Below are positions 1 through 12,210 of a stretch of DNA of 64,000 nt, one piece after another. The notes under the pieces were generated by a model. That model did no database searches and was not told the origin of the DNA. It saw only the letters and a program-made list of their open reading frames with translations. Every line of letters starts with the position of its first letter. Position 1 is the stretch's first letter. Position numbers and translations under genes: made by a program. The stretch spans positions 39,148 to 103,147 of the forward strand of contig JADGKB010000046.1 in assembly GCA_027604185.1 (NCBI GenBank), written 5' to 3'. The DNA is from Boothiomyces macroporosus (taxonomy: Eukaryota; Chytridiomycota; Chytridiomycetes; Rhizophydiales; Terramycetaceae).

Positions 1-536
1 TGCTTGAGCGGAAAAGTTCAAATTGTTAAACCATAAAGAATAAAGAATTCATTAGAACCTTTTGCCTTGTTGAATGGTACCCAGACCCCCTTGATGTGGA
101 GCACAGATGGTCTTTTTCCACCATGACGAAAATGGAAAGAAAATCAAAGCGAATGGGAATCTTTTCTAATAATACTTGGATAGAAGCGGGTATGCTAGCG
201 GATTGTAAACAGCCTTTCAATCGAGAGGACAATTTTCACTGTGAATGTTGGTGATTTTCAGTTGACGGATTTGGAAAAGACCGTGCTGTCGCGGCTCAAG
301 TAACCATGCCGCCAAGAAAACGAATTCAACTCTATATCATACAACCATCCCGCCAAGTTTACTGCTAAGGGCAAACTAGACTGTAACTTTTATACCCGCT
401 TTTCAAAGAATTCAAAGCATGAATCCGTCGTTGATTATGCATAACAAATAAAGTCAATGCCGCGCTGCTGATCATACATTACCTAATCGAGCCGTGCGAT
501 CAGTATAAATAGAGCAGCGTTATCCAAGCAATATCA
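1..536. other. Left-edge region, no confident gene
   Basis: No gene can be supported here. On the + strand about 30-254 is open but lacks an initiator ATG and could be the last exon of a gene entering from the left. The opposite strand is also open over 26-232. A TATA-like stretch (cagtataaatag) near 501-512 lies about 30 bp upstream of the NPC2-like start codon and is probably its core promoter. Confidence 0.4.
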
Positions 537-1030
537 ATGAAATTCTTTGCTATTGCCACTGCTGTAACTGCTGCTACTACCCCAATCGTCTACGGTAGCT
601 TTCGAGATGCATCTGCCAATGCTGTCAGTCCGTTAACCTCTTGTGGTTCGTCATCCGATGTATTCACTCCAAAAGACATTGTATTGACTCCATATCCAGT
701 ACATTTCTATTAACCCAGATTAAAATTGGACAGCCATTGCAAGTAACCGCCACTGGTACATTGTCAGCGCCAATAAACAACGGATCGACTATCACTGTAT
801 CCGTCAAAGAGTTTGGAATTACGTTGTTTAGCAAGACTGAAGACTTTTGCTCGCAAGCTAGCCAAGCAAACAAGACGTGCCCTATTGCTCCAGGTCCACA
901 AGCAATTCAAGCGTCCCAACCAGTGCCAACCAATGTTCCTGCTGGCACCTATAACGTTGAAATCAAACTCAATGATCCTAGCAATGCAGAAATTGCTTGT
1001 TTAAGCGGCAGCTTGCAATTCTCCAAATAA
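537..1030 (+). CDS. NPC2/ML-domain lipid-binding secreted protein
   Basis: Predicted 157-residue secreted protein. The N-terminus (MKFFAIATAVTAATTPIVYG) is a signal peptide, followed by the ML (MD-2-related lipid recognition) pattern of NPC2: a TSCGSSSDVF start, the phrase PLQVTATGTL, a central FCSQ...CPI cysteine pair and a terminal CLSGSLQF strand. Family members bind sterols or phospholipids in the vacuole/lysosome or outside the cell. One 20-nt intron at 699-718 (gtacatttctattaacccag) joins PYP to IKIGQPLQV; without it the reading frame stops. The start is the first ATG after a TATA-like box. Assignment is firm at the family level; the lipid ligand is not known. Confidence 0.85.
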
Positions 1031-1200
1031 ACGCTCATTAAACTATAATTTTGATTGTTGTACTCTTTATTGTACACCAAAGGTAATCTAGGGTATGGAG
1101 AATGATTCTAGTAGTGGCTCATATATTTGCAATTTCAACGAGAATGACAACTTTTAACTGGTGTAATATCATATGGGTTGCAGAGTAACTGTCGTGTCAT

Positions 1201-1959
1201 TCAAAGCAAGTTCTCTCTCAACCATTGCATAGTTTCCGGTTTAACTCTATGTGGTTGAATAGAGGAGATATCGCACGGACAATTATTTTCTTTTAACCAT
1301 TGCAAGTTCTCCAAGTTTCCATTTTCTGCTGCTTCTATAAAAGTTCGATCATTCCATGGGCAATTATTCACTTTAAGCCATTTCATACATTTCAATTTCC
1401 CATACCTTGCAGCATGTGCAAATATATCTTGGTCAAATGGACATCCATTATCTCTCAACCATTTCATGTTTTCCAAGTTTCCATTTTCTACTGCACAGCC
1501 GAATGTCCATTTATCCCATGGACATCCATTTTCTTTCAACCATTTCATGTTTTCCAAGTTTCCAGTTGTTGCCGCTTGCCTAAAGATTTCCTCATCCCAA
1601 GGACACTTATTATCTCTCAACCATTTCATGTTTTCCAAGTTTCCATTTTCTGCTGCTCTAATAAATGTCCATCTGTCCCAAGGAGATTTGTTTTTTCTCA
1701 ACCATTTCATGTTTTCTAAATTTCCATTGATTGCTGCAGCTTGAAAATCCACTTCATCCCACCGAAAGTTGTTTCTTTTCAGCCATTTCAAATTCTCTAG
1801 GTTTCCCTTCTTGGCTGCTCCATAAAATGAGAAAGACTCTGTTATCTTCTTTACATAATCACTTTGTAATTCTCTAGTGTATTTTAAAGTTTCCTTATCG
1901 CAAAATAGCCAAATTTTATCCCAGATTTCTGTTGGCAATCTGTGTTTCTCTGAATTCAT
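1201..1959 (-). CDS. Ankyrin-like (giant-virus type) repeat protein
   Basis: 252-residue protein made almost entirely of 27-residue repeats of the form GNLENMKWLRDNGCPWDE..F..AA, at least seven units. The N-terminus (RLPTEIWDKIWLFC) resembles an F-box start. This repeat style, ankyrin-derived with a conserved WL..N.CPWD core, is known from mimiviruses, protists and some algae rather than from the ankyrin proteins of higher fungi. Repeats are still alike at the DNA level (81-bp unit; the string aaccatttcatgttttccaa recurs), so they are recent or homogenised. Start is the ATG at 1959; an upstream in-frame GTG is not needed. No intron. Function: presumably protein binding, possibly as an SCF substrate adaptor if the F-box holds; that is inference. 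Confidence 0.75.
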   Translation of the reverse strand: MNSEKHRLPTEIWDKIWLFCDKETLKYTRELQSDYVKKITESFSFYGAAKKGNLENLKWLKRNNFRWDEVDFQAAAINGNLENMKWLRKNKSPWDRWTFIRAAENGNLENMKWLRDNKCPWDEEIFRQAATTGNLENMKWLKENGCPWDKWTFGCAVENGNLENMKWLRDNGCPFDQDIFAHAARYGKLKCMKWLKVNNCPWNDRTFIEAAENGNLENLQWLKENNCPCDISSIQPHRVKPETMQWLRENLL

Positions 1960-2485
1960 TGTCACGATGTAGTGAAAAATAACAATTCGTGTTTTATGAT
2001 TTCATTTATTGTCTGCAAATTACCAAATGACCTTGCAATTTGTGCTACGGCTAGAATGCATGATAAGATTCCTAATGATGATAGGCGCGTCAAGCATCGT
2101 CTAAATAGTGCCTTGCAAAGGCACCTATTGCAGCGTAAAGGTGCAAATAGTGTCTATTCCACAGTTGTATGTCAAAAAAGACTGCGGAACCAAATGCAAG
2201 GCTATTTGTGGCAATAGAATGCGGTTAGCAACACGTTTATATGCGGTACTTTAAGAAGCACGCAACTCTATTAATTTGACAGGTATTGACATTATACTTT
2301 GTATTTTTTTACGCTTCAAAATGCGGTAAAGTCCCACAGATCACCCTCCTTGCTTAGCCTACTACTCAAAAAGCCAAATAGGTGTCAAGATTTCGATATT
2401 CAATGAAAAAGTGAAAAATTTTCTTGTCTTATCACAGTGTGTCATTTTGGTTCAGCCACAGGAAAATTTTCACTCTGATCTCAAA
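1960..2485. other. Intergenic between ankyrin-like gene and SNF2
   Basis: About 525 bp between divergently transcribed genes. No convincing coding exon on either strand. It contains an imperfect inverted segment around 2110-2150 (tgccttgcaaaggca) and must hold the promoters of both neighbours. Confidence 0.4.
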
Positions 2486-5400
2486 ATGCAATCACCAATG
2501 GGTTTCCGTCCAGCGGGAATTCCCCAGCATATTATGAATCCAACACAGCTAACACCAGAACAAGTCAATGGATTTATTCAAGTAAAATTAGAGTATTAAT
2601 TTAGTCAGCGAAAAAGAAAAAGGATATGGGAGCTACTGAAGAGAGCGATCCTGAATATGCACGTCTGATGCAAGTATTGAGATCTTGGACGCAGGTTCAA
2701 GGTCATCAAGCTACCGGAGACACAAAATTAACACCACAGCAATTAGCCACACTCAAATTTCAAATTCAAAGTTACAAGCACTTGTCAAACAACGAACCAC
2801 TTCCACCTTCATTGCAGCAGTTATTATATGAAAACAATACCGAGGAAACTACTCAAAATGTTGCCCAAAAGGTTGTTGAAACTACTGTAAAGCTAAGTCA
2901 GCAAAATGCTTATGCTGCAGTGAATAAGCCAGTGGCTGCTAGTGAACATGCTCAAAGACTCTTGGTACCGTCATTGCTTCCACCCGCAGTAGATCCTGTC
3001 GCTCTAATGAAAGAAAAGGAACGTTTCATTCGAGCTCGTGTTGATTACCGTATTGAAGAACTTACAAACTTGCCAAGCAACGTAACAAACAATGAAGACG
3101 CAAAACTCAAAGCTTTAATTGAACTCAAATCTTTGCAGTTATTGGACAAGCAGAGAAGTCTACGGGCAGAGCTCCTCACTTCACTTTCAAAATCTACTAC
3201 TTTAACCACAGCTATTGATAGAAGCTCATTTAGAAGAATGAAGAAACAATCTCTTCGTGAAGCAAGACAAACAGAAAAGCAAGAACGGGCTTTGCGAGGT
3301 GAAAAAGAAAAGCGTGAACGCCAAAAGCATTTGGATTACATCAATTCCATTTTGGCGCATGGAAGAGACTTTCTTACTGCACACCGTCATCAAGCTGGAA
3401 GAATGGTCAAACTTGGTGCTGCTGTAATGCGGTTCCACAGTGCTGCCCTCAAGGAAGAAGAACGTAGGTTGCAAAAGCACTCTCAAGAACGTTTGAATGC
3501 TTTGAAAGCGAATGATGAAGAAGCATATATGCGTTTGCTGGATAAAACTAAAGACACTCGTATCACTACTATCTTGGAGCAAACCAACCAGTTCTTGACC
3601 ACACTTACTAATGCCGTAGAAAAACAAAAGTCATCTGTACAAGAGGTTGACGTTTCTGTCTTGCCTCCTGGTGCAGGTATTAGTTTACGTGAAGATGAAG
3701 AAGAGGAAGGTGTAAGGGATTATTACGCAACTGCTCACAGGATTCAAGAAGAAATCCACGAACAATCTTCTTTGTTGGTTGGTGGTACATTGAAAGACTA
3801 TCAAATCAAAGGTCTACAATGGATGGTTTCTCTGTATAATAACAGATTAAACGGAATTCTTGCAGGTACCTAAATATAACTGTAGATGAAATGGGTCTTG
3901 GAAAGACAATTCAAACTCTTGCTTTAATTACCTATTTGATTGAAAAAAAGAAGCAGCCTGGTCCTTTCTTGGTTATTGTCCCGCTTTCTACTATGACCAA
4001 CTGGGTTTTAGAATTTGAAAAATGGGCTCCTTCAGTTGTCAAGATTGTTTACAAAGGATCACCTAACGAGCGCAAGAATCTCAGCAACTTGGTCAGAGTT
4101 GGAAACTTTAATGTTTTGTTGACTACGTATGAATATATCATCAACCCTAAAGATCGTCCAATTTTATCAAAAATCAAGTGGGTTCACATGATCATTGATG
4201 AAGGTCACCGAATGAAGAATGCTAATTCCAAGCTAGCATTAACCTTGATGCAATTCTATTCGTCCAGATATCGTCTAATTCTCACTGGTACCCCGTTACA
4301 AGTATTTAATGTTTAACCTAGAACAATTTACCTGAATTGTGGGCTCTTCTCAATTTCATTTTACCAAAAATCTTCAACTCTGTAAAATCGTTTGATGAAT
4401 GGTTCAACTCTCCTTTCAATGCCAGTAGTATTCAAGAACGTATTGAGCTTAATGAAGAAGAACAGCTTTTGATTATCAGACGTTTGCACAAGGTTTTACG
4501 ACCTTTCTTGCTTCGTAGACTAAAGAAGGATGTGGAAGCTGATTTGCCTGATAAAGTGGAAATTGTCATCAAATGTCCAATGTCTGCTCTCCAACATCGT
4601 CTCACCGAGCAAATCAAGAACAGAAAGTTTGGAAACGAAGGTTTCACAAAGTAAATAATGAATTAACAAAGAAAAAAAGCATTAAACAACCTTGTCATGC
4701 AATTCAGAAAGATCTGCAACCATCCGTATGTGTTTGATGAAGTGGAAGATATCATGAACCCAGGCCACATTACAGACAGAAACCTGTTTAGAGTATCTGG
4801 TAAATTCGAACTGTTGGATCGTATTTTACCAAAGTTCCAAGCCAAAGACCATAGAGTGTTAATGTTCTTCCAAATGACCCAAATTATGGATATTATGGAG
4901 GATTACTTGCGCTGGAAAAACTTTTCATTCTTGCGTTTGGATGGACACACTAAAGCAGATGATAGAACTGAAATGCTTACAAAGTTCAACAAATCTGAAA
5001 ACCCGCCATTCATTTTCTTGCTTAGTACTAGAGCTGGTGGCTTAGGACTCAATCTGCAAACTGCTGATACTGTGATTATTTATGACTCTGACTGGAACCC
5101 TCACCAAGATTTGCAGGCACAAGATCGTGCGCACAGAATTGGACAAAAGAAAGAAGTCCGTATTTTGCGTCTTGTTACTTCAAAATCTGTTGAAGAGACC
5201 ATCCTTGCCCGTGCACAGTACAAGCTAGACATTGATGGCAAAGTTATCCAGGCTGGTAAATTCGACAACAAAACCAGTGATCGCGAAAGAGAAGAATTGC
5301 TGCGATCCCTATTTGGAAATGAAGATGAAGATCCAGATGAAAAGAATGACGAAAAGGAAGGTGAAATTGAAGACGCAGATTTGAACGAAATTATTGCCAG

Positions 5401-6424
5401 AAATGAAGAAGAATTGGAACTCTATAACAAGATGGATGCTGAAAGAAGAGCTGCTGAACAAGCTAGTTGGGAATTCCACGGTGGTGTTGGGCCAGTTCCA
5501 CCAAGATTGATGCAGGATAGTGAATTACCTGAAATCTTCCTCAAAGATCCTAATGACGACAAGCCGGTGGAAATTTTACATACTGGTCGCGGTGCTCGCC
5601 AAAGAAAAGATGTTGCTTATGATGATGGTTTGAATGAAGACCAATGGTTAAATGCGGTGGATGATGGTGATTTGAATGGATTTATTGCCAGAAAGAAAGC
5701 AAGACAAGCTGAAATTAGGGCTCGTAAAGAAAGACAGGCTGCTGATAGAAAAGCTCGTAGGGATGCAGGAGAAATTGTCGACTCTGATGAAGATGAATAT
5801 GAAGATCCTCTAGAGCTACCAGATCCAGATCCAGATGTTGAAATCCCTAAAAAGAGAGCAGTACGTCAAAAAGCAGAAGATGGGCAACAGAAAAAGAAGC
5901 GCGGACGAGCAAAGAAACACTTTGCCGGTGTTGATCCTGAAATGCAAGAAGTACTTGACCCAGACACTCGTGAAAACTATACTAGAATATTCAAAGCCTG
6001 TTATAAAGCAGTGGAAGAGTTGGAAGTAGAGGTTGAAGGGTAAATTTGCAATAACAATAGGTATACAAGGAAAAGATCTGAATTGTTTTTACAGCTTCCA
6101 GATCGTCAAGATTATGCAGATTATTACAAATTCATCCAAAATCCAATTGCTCTTGATATGATTGCTCACAGAATCAACTCTCCATACTATACCACTGTAA
6201 ATCAGTTTGTAAATGATATGAACCTAATGTTCAACAACGCTTTGCAGTATAACCTAGAAGGTTCTGATGTGTATCATGATGCTATCGCAATGAGGGAAGC
6301 ATTCCAGGAAACTTTGAATCGAGAGTTTCAAAGTGTAAATCAAAAAAGACCAAGAGTGATTGAAGATGACGATGAATTTGACGGCGGAAAGCGGATTCGA
6401 CCAATTCCAAATGAAGAATATTAA
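2486..6424 (+). CDS. SNF2/STH1: SWI/SNF or RSC catalytic ATPase (SNF2/STH1/BRG1 type)
   Basis: 1277-residue ATP-dependent chromatin remodeler assembled from six exons. Order of domains: short N-terminus, HSA helix for actin-related proteins (about 245-320), SNF2 ATPase with DEMGLGKT (Walker A) and DEGH box (about 425-600), helicase C with the HRIGQ motif (about 740-880), SnAC-type acidic segment, and a C-terminal bromodomain ([14 protein letters not shown], about 1165-1265) that reads acetyl-lysine. Introns: 2582-2604, 3866-3885, 4302-4321, 4651-4671 and 6040-6060 (23, 20, 20, 21, 21 nt); each removal restores conserved residues such as ILADEMG and GTPLQNNL. Start is the first ATG, at 2486. 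SNF2 versus STH1 orthology cannot be decided here. Confidence 0.95.
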
Positions 6425-6471
6425 TTCTAAATAAAACAAACAGCTTTCAAATTTTATATTTTTTTTTCAAA

Positions 6472-7167
6472 ATGGATAAACTAATTTCAGTTACCAGGAA
6501 ATACTATAACCAATTACTTCTCAAAGTGCATCCCGATTACTTTGCGAATAAACCGCTCATTAAGCGCATGAATGAAAAATCAATTCAGGAACTTAATTTG
6601 ATCATGTCGAATATTTCGTCCTCTGACATTGAAAAACTATCTCCAACAAATATTCAGTTGGCAACACATTCGATTCAAAAGACGGTTAAATTGGATCCAT
6701 TCAAGACTTTTACACCATTGTCGATACGAAATAGTCTCAAAAAGAAGGAAATATTGACGAAAAGTTGGACTGGTGAAATTATAAACTTGTGTGAAGAGTT
6801 TGGAGTCGAAATTGGACAAGACAAGCAACTGTGGAAGAAAGCGGATAACATTGTGGTACAAGAAAAGGAAAGATTTGAGGAAGAAGTAAAAGCCATTATC
6901 TTGGATCAACAATTTGATGCTTACCACTTGCCGATGGTAGTATACGATAAGCGGCTGAATCATCATCAAAAATCAGTTGCAGCCAATAAACTAGTCAAGT
7001 ATTTGAATGGCTTACCGTGGCTGGTTGCTTATGAATTTCAACAATCAACAGGGATATTCGTTGTACCGTGGAATTTTGATGAAGCGCTTTTGAAATCATA
7101 TGTTAAATCGAATTACGATCGAGTTTCAATCGAATTCAACCAAAAACTAAAAGAAATTAAAAAGTAG
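6472..7167 (+). CDS. DUF4460/TCAIM-like mitochondrial protein, J-like N-terminus
   Basis: 231-residue intronless protein. The N-terminus (YYNQLLLKVHPDYFANKP followed by NEKSIQELN) matches the pattern of the DUF4460 domain found in TCAIM-type mitochondrial proteins, which looks like a divergent J-domain (KVHPD in place of HPD context). The rest is mostly helical and charged. It starts 47 bp after the SNF2 stop codon on the same strand, in a poly-T tract, an example of the very short spacers here. Function is not established; family placement rests on one motif region. Confidence 0.6.
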   Translation: MDKLISVTRKYYNQLLLKVHPDYFANKPLIKRMNEKSIQELNLIMSNISSSDIEKLSPTNIQLATHSIQKTVKLDPFKTFTPLSIRNSLKKKEILTKSWTGEIINLCEEFGVEIGQDKQLWKKADNIVVQEKERFEEEVKAIILDQQFDAYHLPMVVYDKRLNHHQKSVAANKLVKYLNGLPWLVAYEFQQSTGIFVVPWNFDEALLKSYVKSNYDRVSIEFNQKLKEIKK

Positions 7168-7461
7168 GAACGAAACTCAAAGAGAATCGTCGTGTAGATA
7201 ATGTCTGATAGTGCCCACTACAAAAATCCGATATTCTAGTAGAGCAATCCTTCTTGAATACCATTGACCCTGACCAGAGCGGATTGCAAACTTTTTGAAA
7301 ATTATCATAGAAAAGCAGCGAGTACCCAATAACGTAAGCGGACATGTATATATGTAATAAACCCATCAAATATCTTACAAAACTGGCTTGGTTGCTAGTC
7401 ACGTGACATGTGGTAGTTTTGCTTTTCGCAGGTTTCTTTGTTTCATAATTCACAGAACAGA

Positions 7462-8270
7462 ATGCTAGCAAATACACTACTTGTATTCTTCTGGATTCTA
7501 TCCCTAGTCTCTGGGAAAATGACCCACGAACAAAAAGTAAAATTGCGAAAGGAATCCGACGAAGTAGACAAGCACCTGGATTTCCTCAAATTCGATGAAA
7601 TCGCAGACAAAATCAAGACCACAAAGACTCTCTTGATTTTCTTTGGGGCCAACTGGTGCCATAACACTCAAAAGTACAAGAGAAATTTACGCTAGATTCA
7701 ATCCAAAGTATTTGCAAGTCCAACAAAAAGTAAAGGAAGCAGGCTACAAGGACCATGGATTCGAAATGTACAAGGTCGAGTGCGCTATTGATAGAGAAAG
7801 TAAGTTTTGATTGACAGGCAGAGTTTTGCATTGAAAATTATGACGTTGATGGCTTCCCTACACTATTGACTTTTGCAAATGGCAAGTTAAAGGAAGAATA
7901 TCCTTCTGAAGATGAAACTGAAACTTTGCTCAACTACATCAAGCTATTGGTCAAAGAAGGTTCTTCTGAAGCCCCAATTGCTGACCATGAAATCAAGCCA
8001 ATTATTAAAGCTGACAAGAACTATGATGACGAATCTCACCATGATGTTCATCCGCCAGTTAAATTAGAAGAAGAAGTTAAAGAAGACAAGGAGGTAGTTG
8101 TATCTTAATCATAGGCTGTTACTCCAAGCGGGTCTATTTTACCATTCCTGTTGGTGGTCGGAGTTGTTGCTGTAGGTGCTGTAGCGTATGTGCAAAGAAG
8201 AAACAAACATACTTATGGCTCCGTATCTGGAAAATCCAATGATGACTATGGAAAATCCTATGATGAATAA
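7462..8270 (+). CDS. Membrane-anchored thioredoxin-like (PDI-type) protein
   Basis: 247-residue protein with an N-terminal signal peptide (MLANTLLVFFWILSLVSG), a thioredoxin fold of PDI type and a single C-terminal transmembrane helix (ILPFLLVVGVVAVGAVAYV) with a short basic tail, so probably an ER lumenal domain facing the secretory lumen. The active-site region reads GANWCHNTQKF, so only the first cysteine of the usual CxxC is present; the cis-proline loop (DVDGFPTL) is intact. Introns at 7674-7695, 7800-7821 and 8094-8114 (22, 22, 21 nt). With one cysteine it could bind thiols or act as a chaperone rather than an oxidoreductase; this is inference. Confidence 0.75.
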
Positions 8271-8319
8271 AATACATTTCTGAATTTAACAATGGATTTA
8301 TTGATGAATTTATACTAGT

Positions 8320-11300
8320 TTAGTTACCTGGCGGAGCTGGATCAAATCTATCTCTTGGATCCATTGGTGGTCTGTAAGCATACCTTGGATCTTGTGGAGG
8401 TCTCATATCTCTAGGGTCTCGTTCAAAAGGGGGTCTTCGAGGATCATATCCAGGACGAGGTGGTGGAGGACTAAACCCACCTCGATTTCCATCAAAGCTA
8501 GGCCCACGGCTATTATCAAAATTAGGTCTTCCATCAAAAGGAGGTCTTTCATATGGTGGTCTTTGTTGATATCTTGGATCCATAGGAGGTCGCTGTTGGA
8601 ACCTTGGATCTCGAGGATCCATTGGAGGCCTAGGTTGGAATCTGGGATCTTGATATCTGGGGTCTCTAGGGTCCATTGGCGGTCTTTGCGGGAATCTTGG
8701 GTCTCTTGGATCCATTGGTGGACGTTGCTGATACCTAGGGTCCATTGGTGGACGGTTATGGAAGCGAGGATCAGGGTGGTCGTAACCATCTGAGCTTACA
8801 CTCATTGATCGATTATCAATAGCATGTGGTCGGTAACGAGGATCAAAGCTTGGAGGAGGAGGACCTTGCATATAACGAGGATCAGGTCTTGGCAGAGGAC
8901 GGGCATTTGGTCCAGGTGGATATGGCCTTGGCATACTTGGAGAGTTTGGTCGGTATCCATGGTATCGCGGGTCGTCAATTGGGGGTCTAAATCCATCATG
9001 GGGTGGTCTGGCAAATCCTTCTTGTGGTGAGCGGATAAATCCTTCCTGTGGTGGGCGAATAAATCCTTCCTGTGGTGGACGAATATACCCTTCAGGAGGC
9101 GGTCGATAATACCCTTCACTAGGTCTGTCCTGTCTTACAAACATACGATCTTCTACAGGCGGTCTTGGGCGATACCTAGGATCATAGCCATCTGGTGAGG
9201 TAACTCGTGGTGGTCCAGCACTTGGAGGGCGATATTGATTAGAAGGTACATTATTGATACTAGAATTTGACGTTTTTCTTTCCAACTCGGCTTTTGCTGC
9301 TGGAGAATCAGGGCGATTAAACTCACCAGGCTTGGGCAAGTTATAAATTTGATTATTTGGCGATACTGCAGGTGAGTCGCGAGGAGGTAGAGGAGTGGAT
9401 AATGAAGAGTTCCCTAAAGAAACTGCTGATGGCTGTTTCATTTGTGGGGCTTTCTGGAATGACTCGCTGGAAGGAGACTTGAGCCTTTCTTCTTGATTTC
9501 TTCCGGTATCATTATCTGGTTCCACGTTTGATTGAATAAAACGAGGTTGATTGTCGAATCCTTCATGTGGACGTTCAGGTAAATCCTTGTCGATTCCAAA
9601 TTGCTGGTCAAAGGTTTCCCCTGGATTAATAGCTAATCTCTTGAGTTTATTGTCAATTTTAGGTTCATTTGTGATTGGAGACTGTGCTTTTAAATCATAG
9701 CCTTGAGGTTGTTGTTCCATAATTACCTTTGCTAGCAGGGCACCAACAACTCTTGGTGGTTCAGATGATTCTCTCATCCAATAGAGTAAAATTCCTTGCT
9801 TCTTCTTTTCTACACCAATCAGAGTTTGGCCGTGTTTGTTTGAGAATACTTTAAATGTACCACTTGAGCCTACAGTCAATCTCTGGCGCAATTCTGCCGA
9901 TTTCCAGTCAACAATTTCAATATTGTTCTTGCCAACCGAGGCTACTGTTTGTAAAGGACGAAGAATTTGCTCTACTGGAGGATCACTCCAAACTACACCC
10001 TTCTGCCATCCACCTACACTTGCGCCGACCATAGGATGTCCGTTTTCATCCACAACCTTTGTCATTCTATGGTAGGTTCCCAAAAAGTAACGCTGTTGCA
10101 TAGTAGGTTGGCGTTTCAAGGTTGGGCCGTTCACTGCAGCAAGTTTTCTGATGGAAGTTCCGCTTGCCCTGGCGTTTTCTCTCAAAACTTCAGATAGCTT
10201 GGCATCGGAATAAGGAATTTGTAGAATAGACTGCCATCTGGTGCTACCAAATCCTTTGGTCTTCATTTCCTTGTGGGTATTGATGGTAGTGACTTTTGAA
10301 GTGGCAACCGATACTCTGTTGAGTTCGCTGGAATAACCAAGGAAGATGTCGGTAATTTCAAGGCCGTCTTGCGCAAATGAAACAAACTTTGGTTGTTCTG
10401 GGACCCAGAATTCCTTGATTTTCATGAATTTCTTGTATGGCTCAGCAGCCCATCTGAACAAAACAATGCCAGCTCCAAATGTAATAAGGAATGCAGTAGA
10501 TTCTGTTTGTTCGATATAGAACTCTTTAGTGTCTTTAGTTCCAATAATCTTGATAAAATCATTAGTCCATCGAGATACAAGTGTCGCTTCATCAACATTG
10601 TCCTCAGTGTGAAGGTAAGAATATTCATTGCTTGGAGTTTCATTTCCTCCCAATACAACGTCAGGTAGAGGAACAATAGTGTCAGTTTTGGCAATCAATG
10701 AAGCTGCATTTCCTTCGTTAAACAAGATTAATCGTCTGATAGAAGATAAGCTATATTGTCTAATTTGGTCGTGTTTACCAGACAAACCAATAAGTGCATT
10801 ATATTCTGGCAAGATTTCAATTTGCTTGAAACGAACATTGTGAATTAATATTACTGGAATCTTCATAGCTGGCTTCATAATATTGAGATAGGCCATTCCT
10901 TTTTCGGTACCAAGCAAAATATATTGTCCATCAAGGAAAGAGGCAGTGTTAACTTCTGTAGTGAGCGAGGTAAGTGCAATAGGGTCGAATACAGGGGCAA
11001 CACCATCCTGAATCTTATTTTCCAAGTTTGGAAAGTCGCTAAATGAAGGAGGAGTTGGAAACTCTTGGTTAACATGACCTTGAAAGCCTTGCTCTTGTTG
11101 GGCAAGACTTTCTTGAGCTTTTTGAGCATTTTTGATGGTTTCTTGAATGGCTTTTGGTGGTATTTGACTTTGGTCCCTCGTGAAATCTTCATCTTCATCA
11201 ACAATTTCAATTCCAAGCTTCTTCTTTTCCCTGATATTCTTGACCTTGTCTACTAATAAGGTCAATATTTGCTCCCTATCAGCGGTTGCTGAAGGAGCCA

Positions 11301-12210
11301 AAAATGGGTGTTTCAAACATTCTGTTGCAGATGGCCGCTTTTCAGGATTCTTTTCCAAACAAAATGCTACAAAATCAACCAATTGCTTTGAGAAATTCTT
11401 TGGTTTGGCCAAACCGATATTTGTTTTTGGGATAAGGTTCAATGCTTGCATAGGGTGAATATCACATAAAGGAGGGTTCTTTTCAGCAACTTCTATCACG
11501 GTAATACCTATGGACCAAATATCAGATCTATCACTATATGAAGCTGAACCACTCTTTGGATTGTCCGGATCACACATGATAACTTCAGGAGCCATCCAAT
11601 ATCTACGTTAGTAATCAGATACGGAGTCCCAATGAATGTATTTGCTCTCCCTCCAACACTTTTCAACATTGCAGAGACTCCAAAATCTGCCAATTTAACC
11701 TGGCCAGATTCGGTCAACAACAAGTTTCCAGACTTGATATCTCTATGAATCAACCCTACTTTGGTATGCAAGTATTCAAGCGCAAGTACAGTTTCATAAA
11801 TAATAGCAGAAATAGCATCCTCAGGCAACGGTTTCTTTAGCGCTACCATTAACAACACCAACCTTTGTAAACAGAATCAACCGCACCAGCACCGCAAAAC
11901 TCCATTGCAATCCACAAGTCCAATCCTTTCAGAAAACATTGGTGAAATCGAGTAATGTTTGGATGCACGCATTTCTCCAGTATTTCCATTTCCAATAACG
12001 TTTCCTTGATTTCATCCTCTTTTAGAAATACAACTTTTATCGCTACAATTTCATTCTCTTTGAGTAATTTTGCCTTTGGTCAACAATTGTTACTTTATAA
12101 ACTGAACCGTAGTTTCCTTTGCCGATGGTCTCTATCAGCTGCACCTGCCCTCTGGGGTTTTGCATGGTCTTGAGAATAGGAAAGTCCCTTGCATACTGTG
12201 CAATTGACAT
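8320..12210 (-). CDS. GCK-type Ste20 kinase with CNH domain and Pro-rich repeats
   Basis: 1276-residue kinase. Residues about 20-290 are a Ste20/germinal-centre kinase domain with [11 protein letters not shown], the VAIKVV lysine, [13 protein letters not shown] and [10 protein letters not shown] citron-homology (CNH) domain spans about 390-800, and the tail (about 815-1276) is proline/arginine-rich with tandem units [11 protein letters not shown] and QEGFIRPP. The kinase-CNH order is that of GCK-I kinases such as MINK/TNIK, which act upstream of MAPK and cytoskeletal pathways downstream of small GTPases. Introns 12074-12093, 11843-11862, 11603-11622, all 20 nt; the last contains a perfect TACTAAC. 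The second has an unusual GTTGG donor. Confidence 0.9.

Noticed and set aside
26..254. Coding exon at the left edge, either strand
   Set aside because: Both strands are open, there is no ATG on the plus frame and no recognisable motif.
2411..2485. N-terminal extension of SNF2
   Set aside because: It would start at GTG; the first ATG is 2486.
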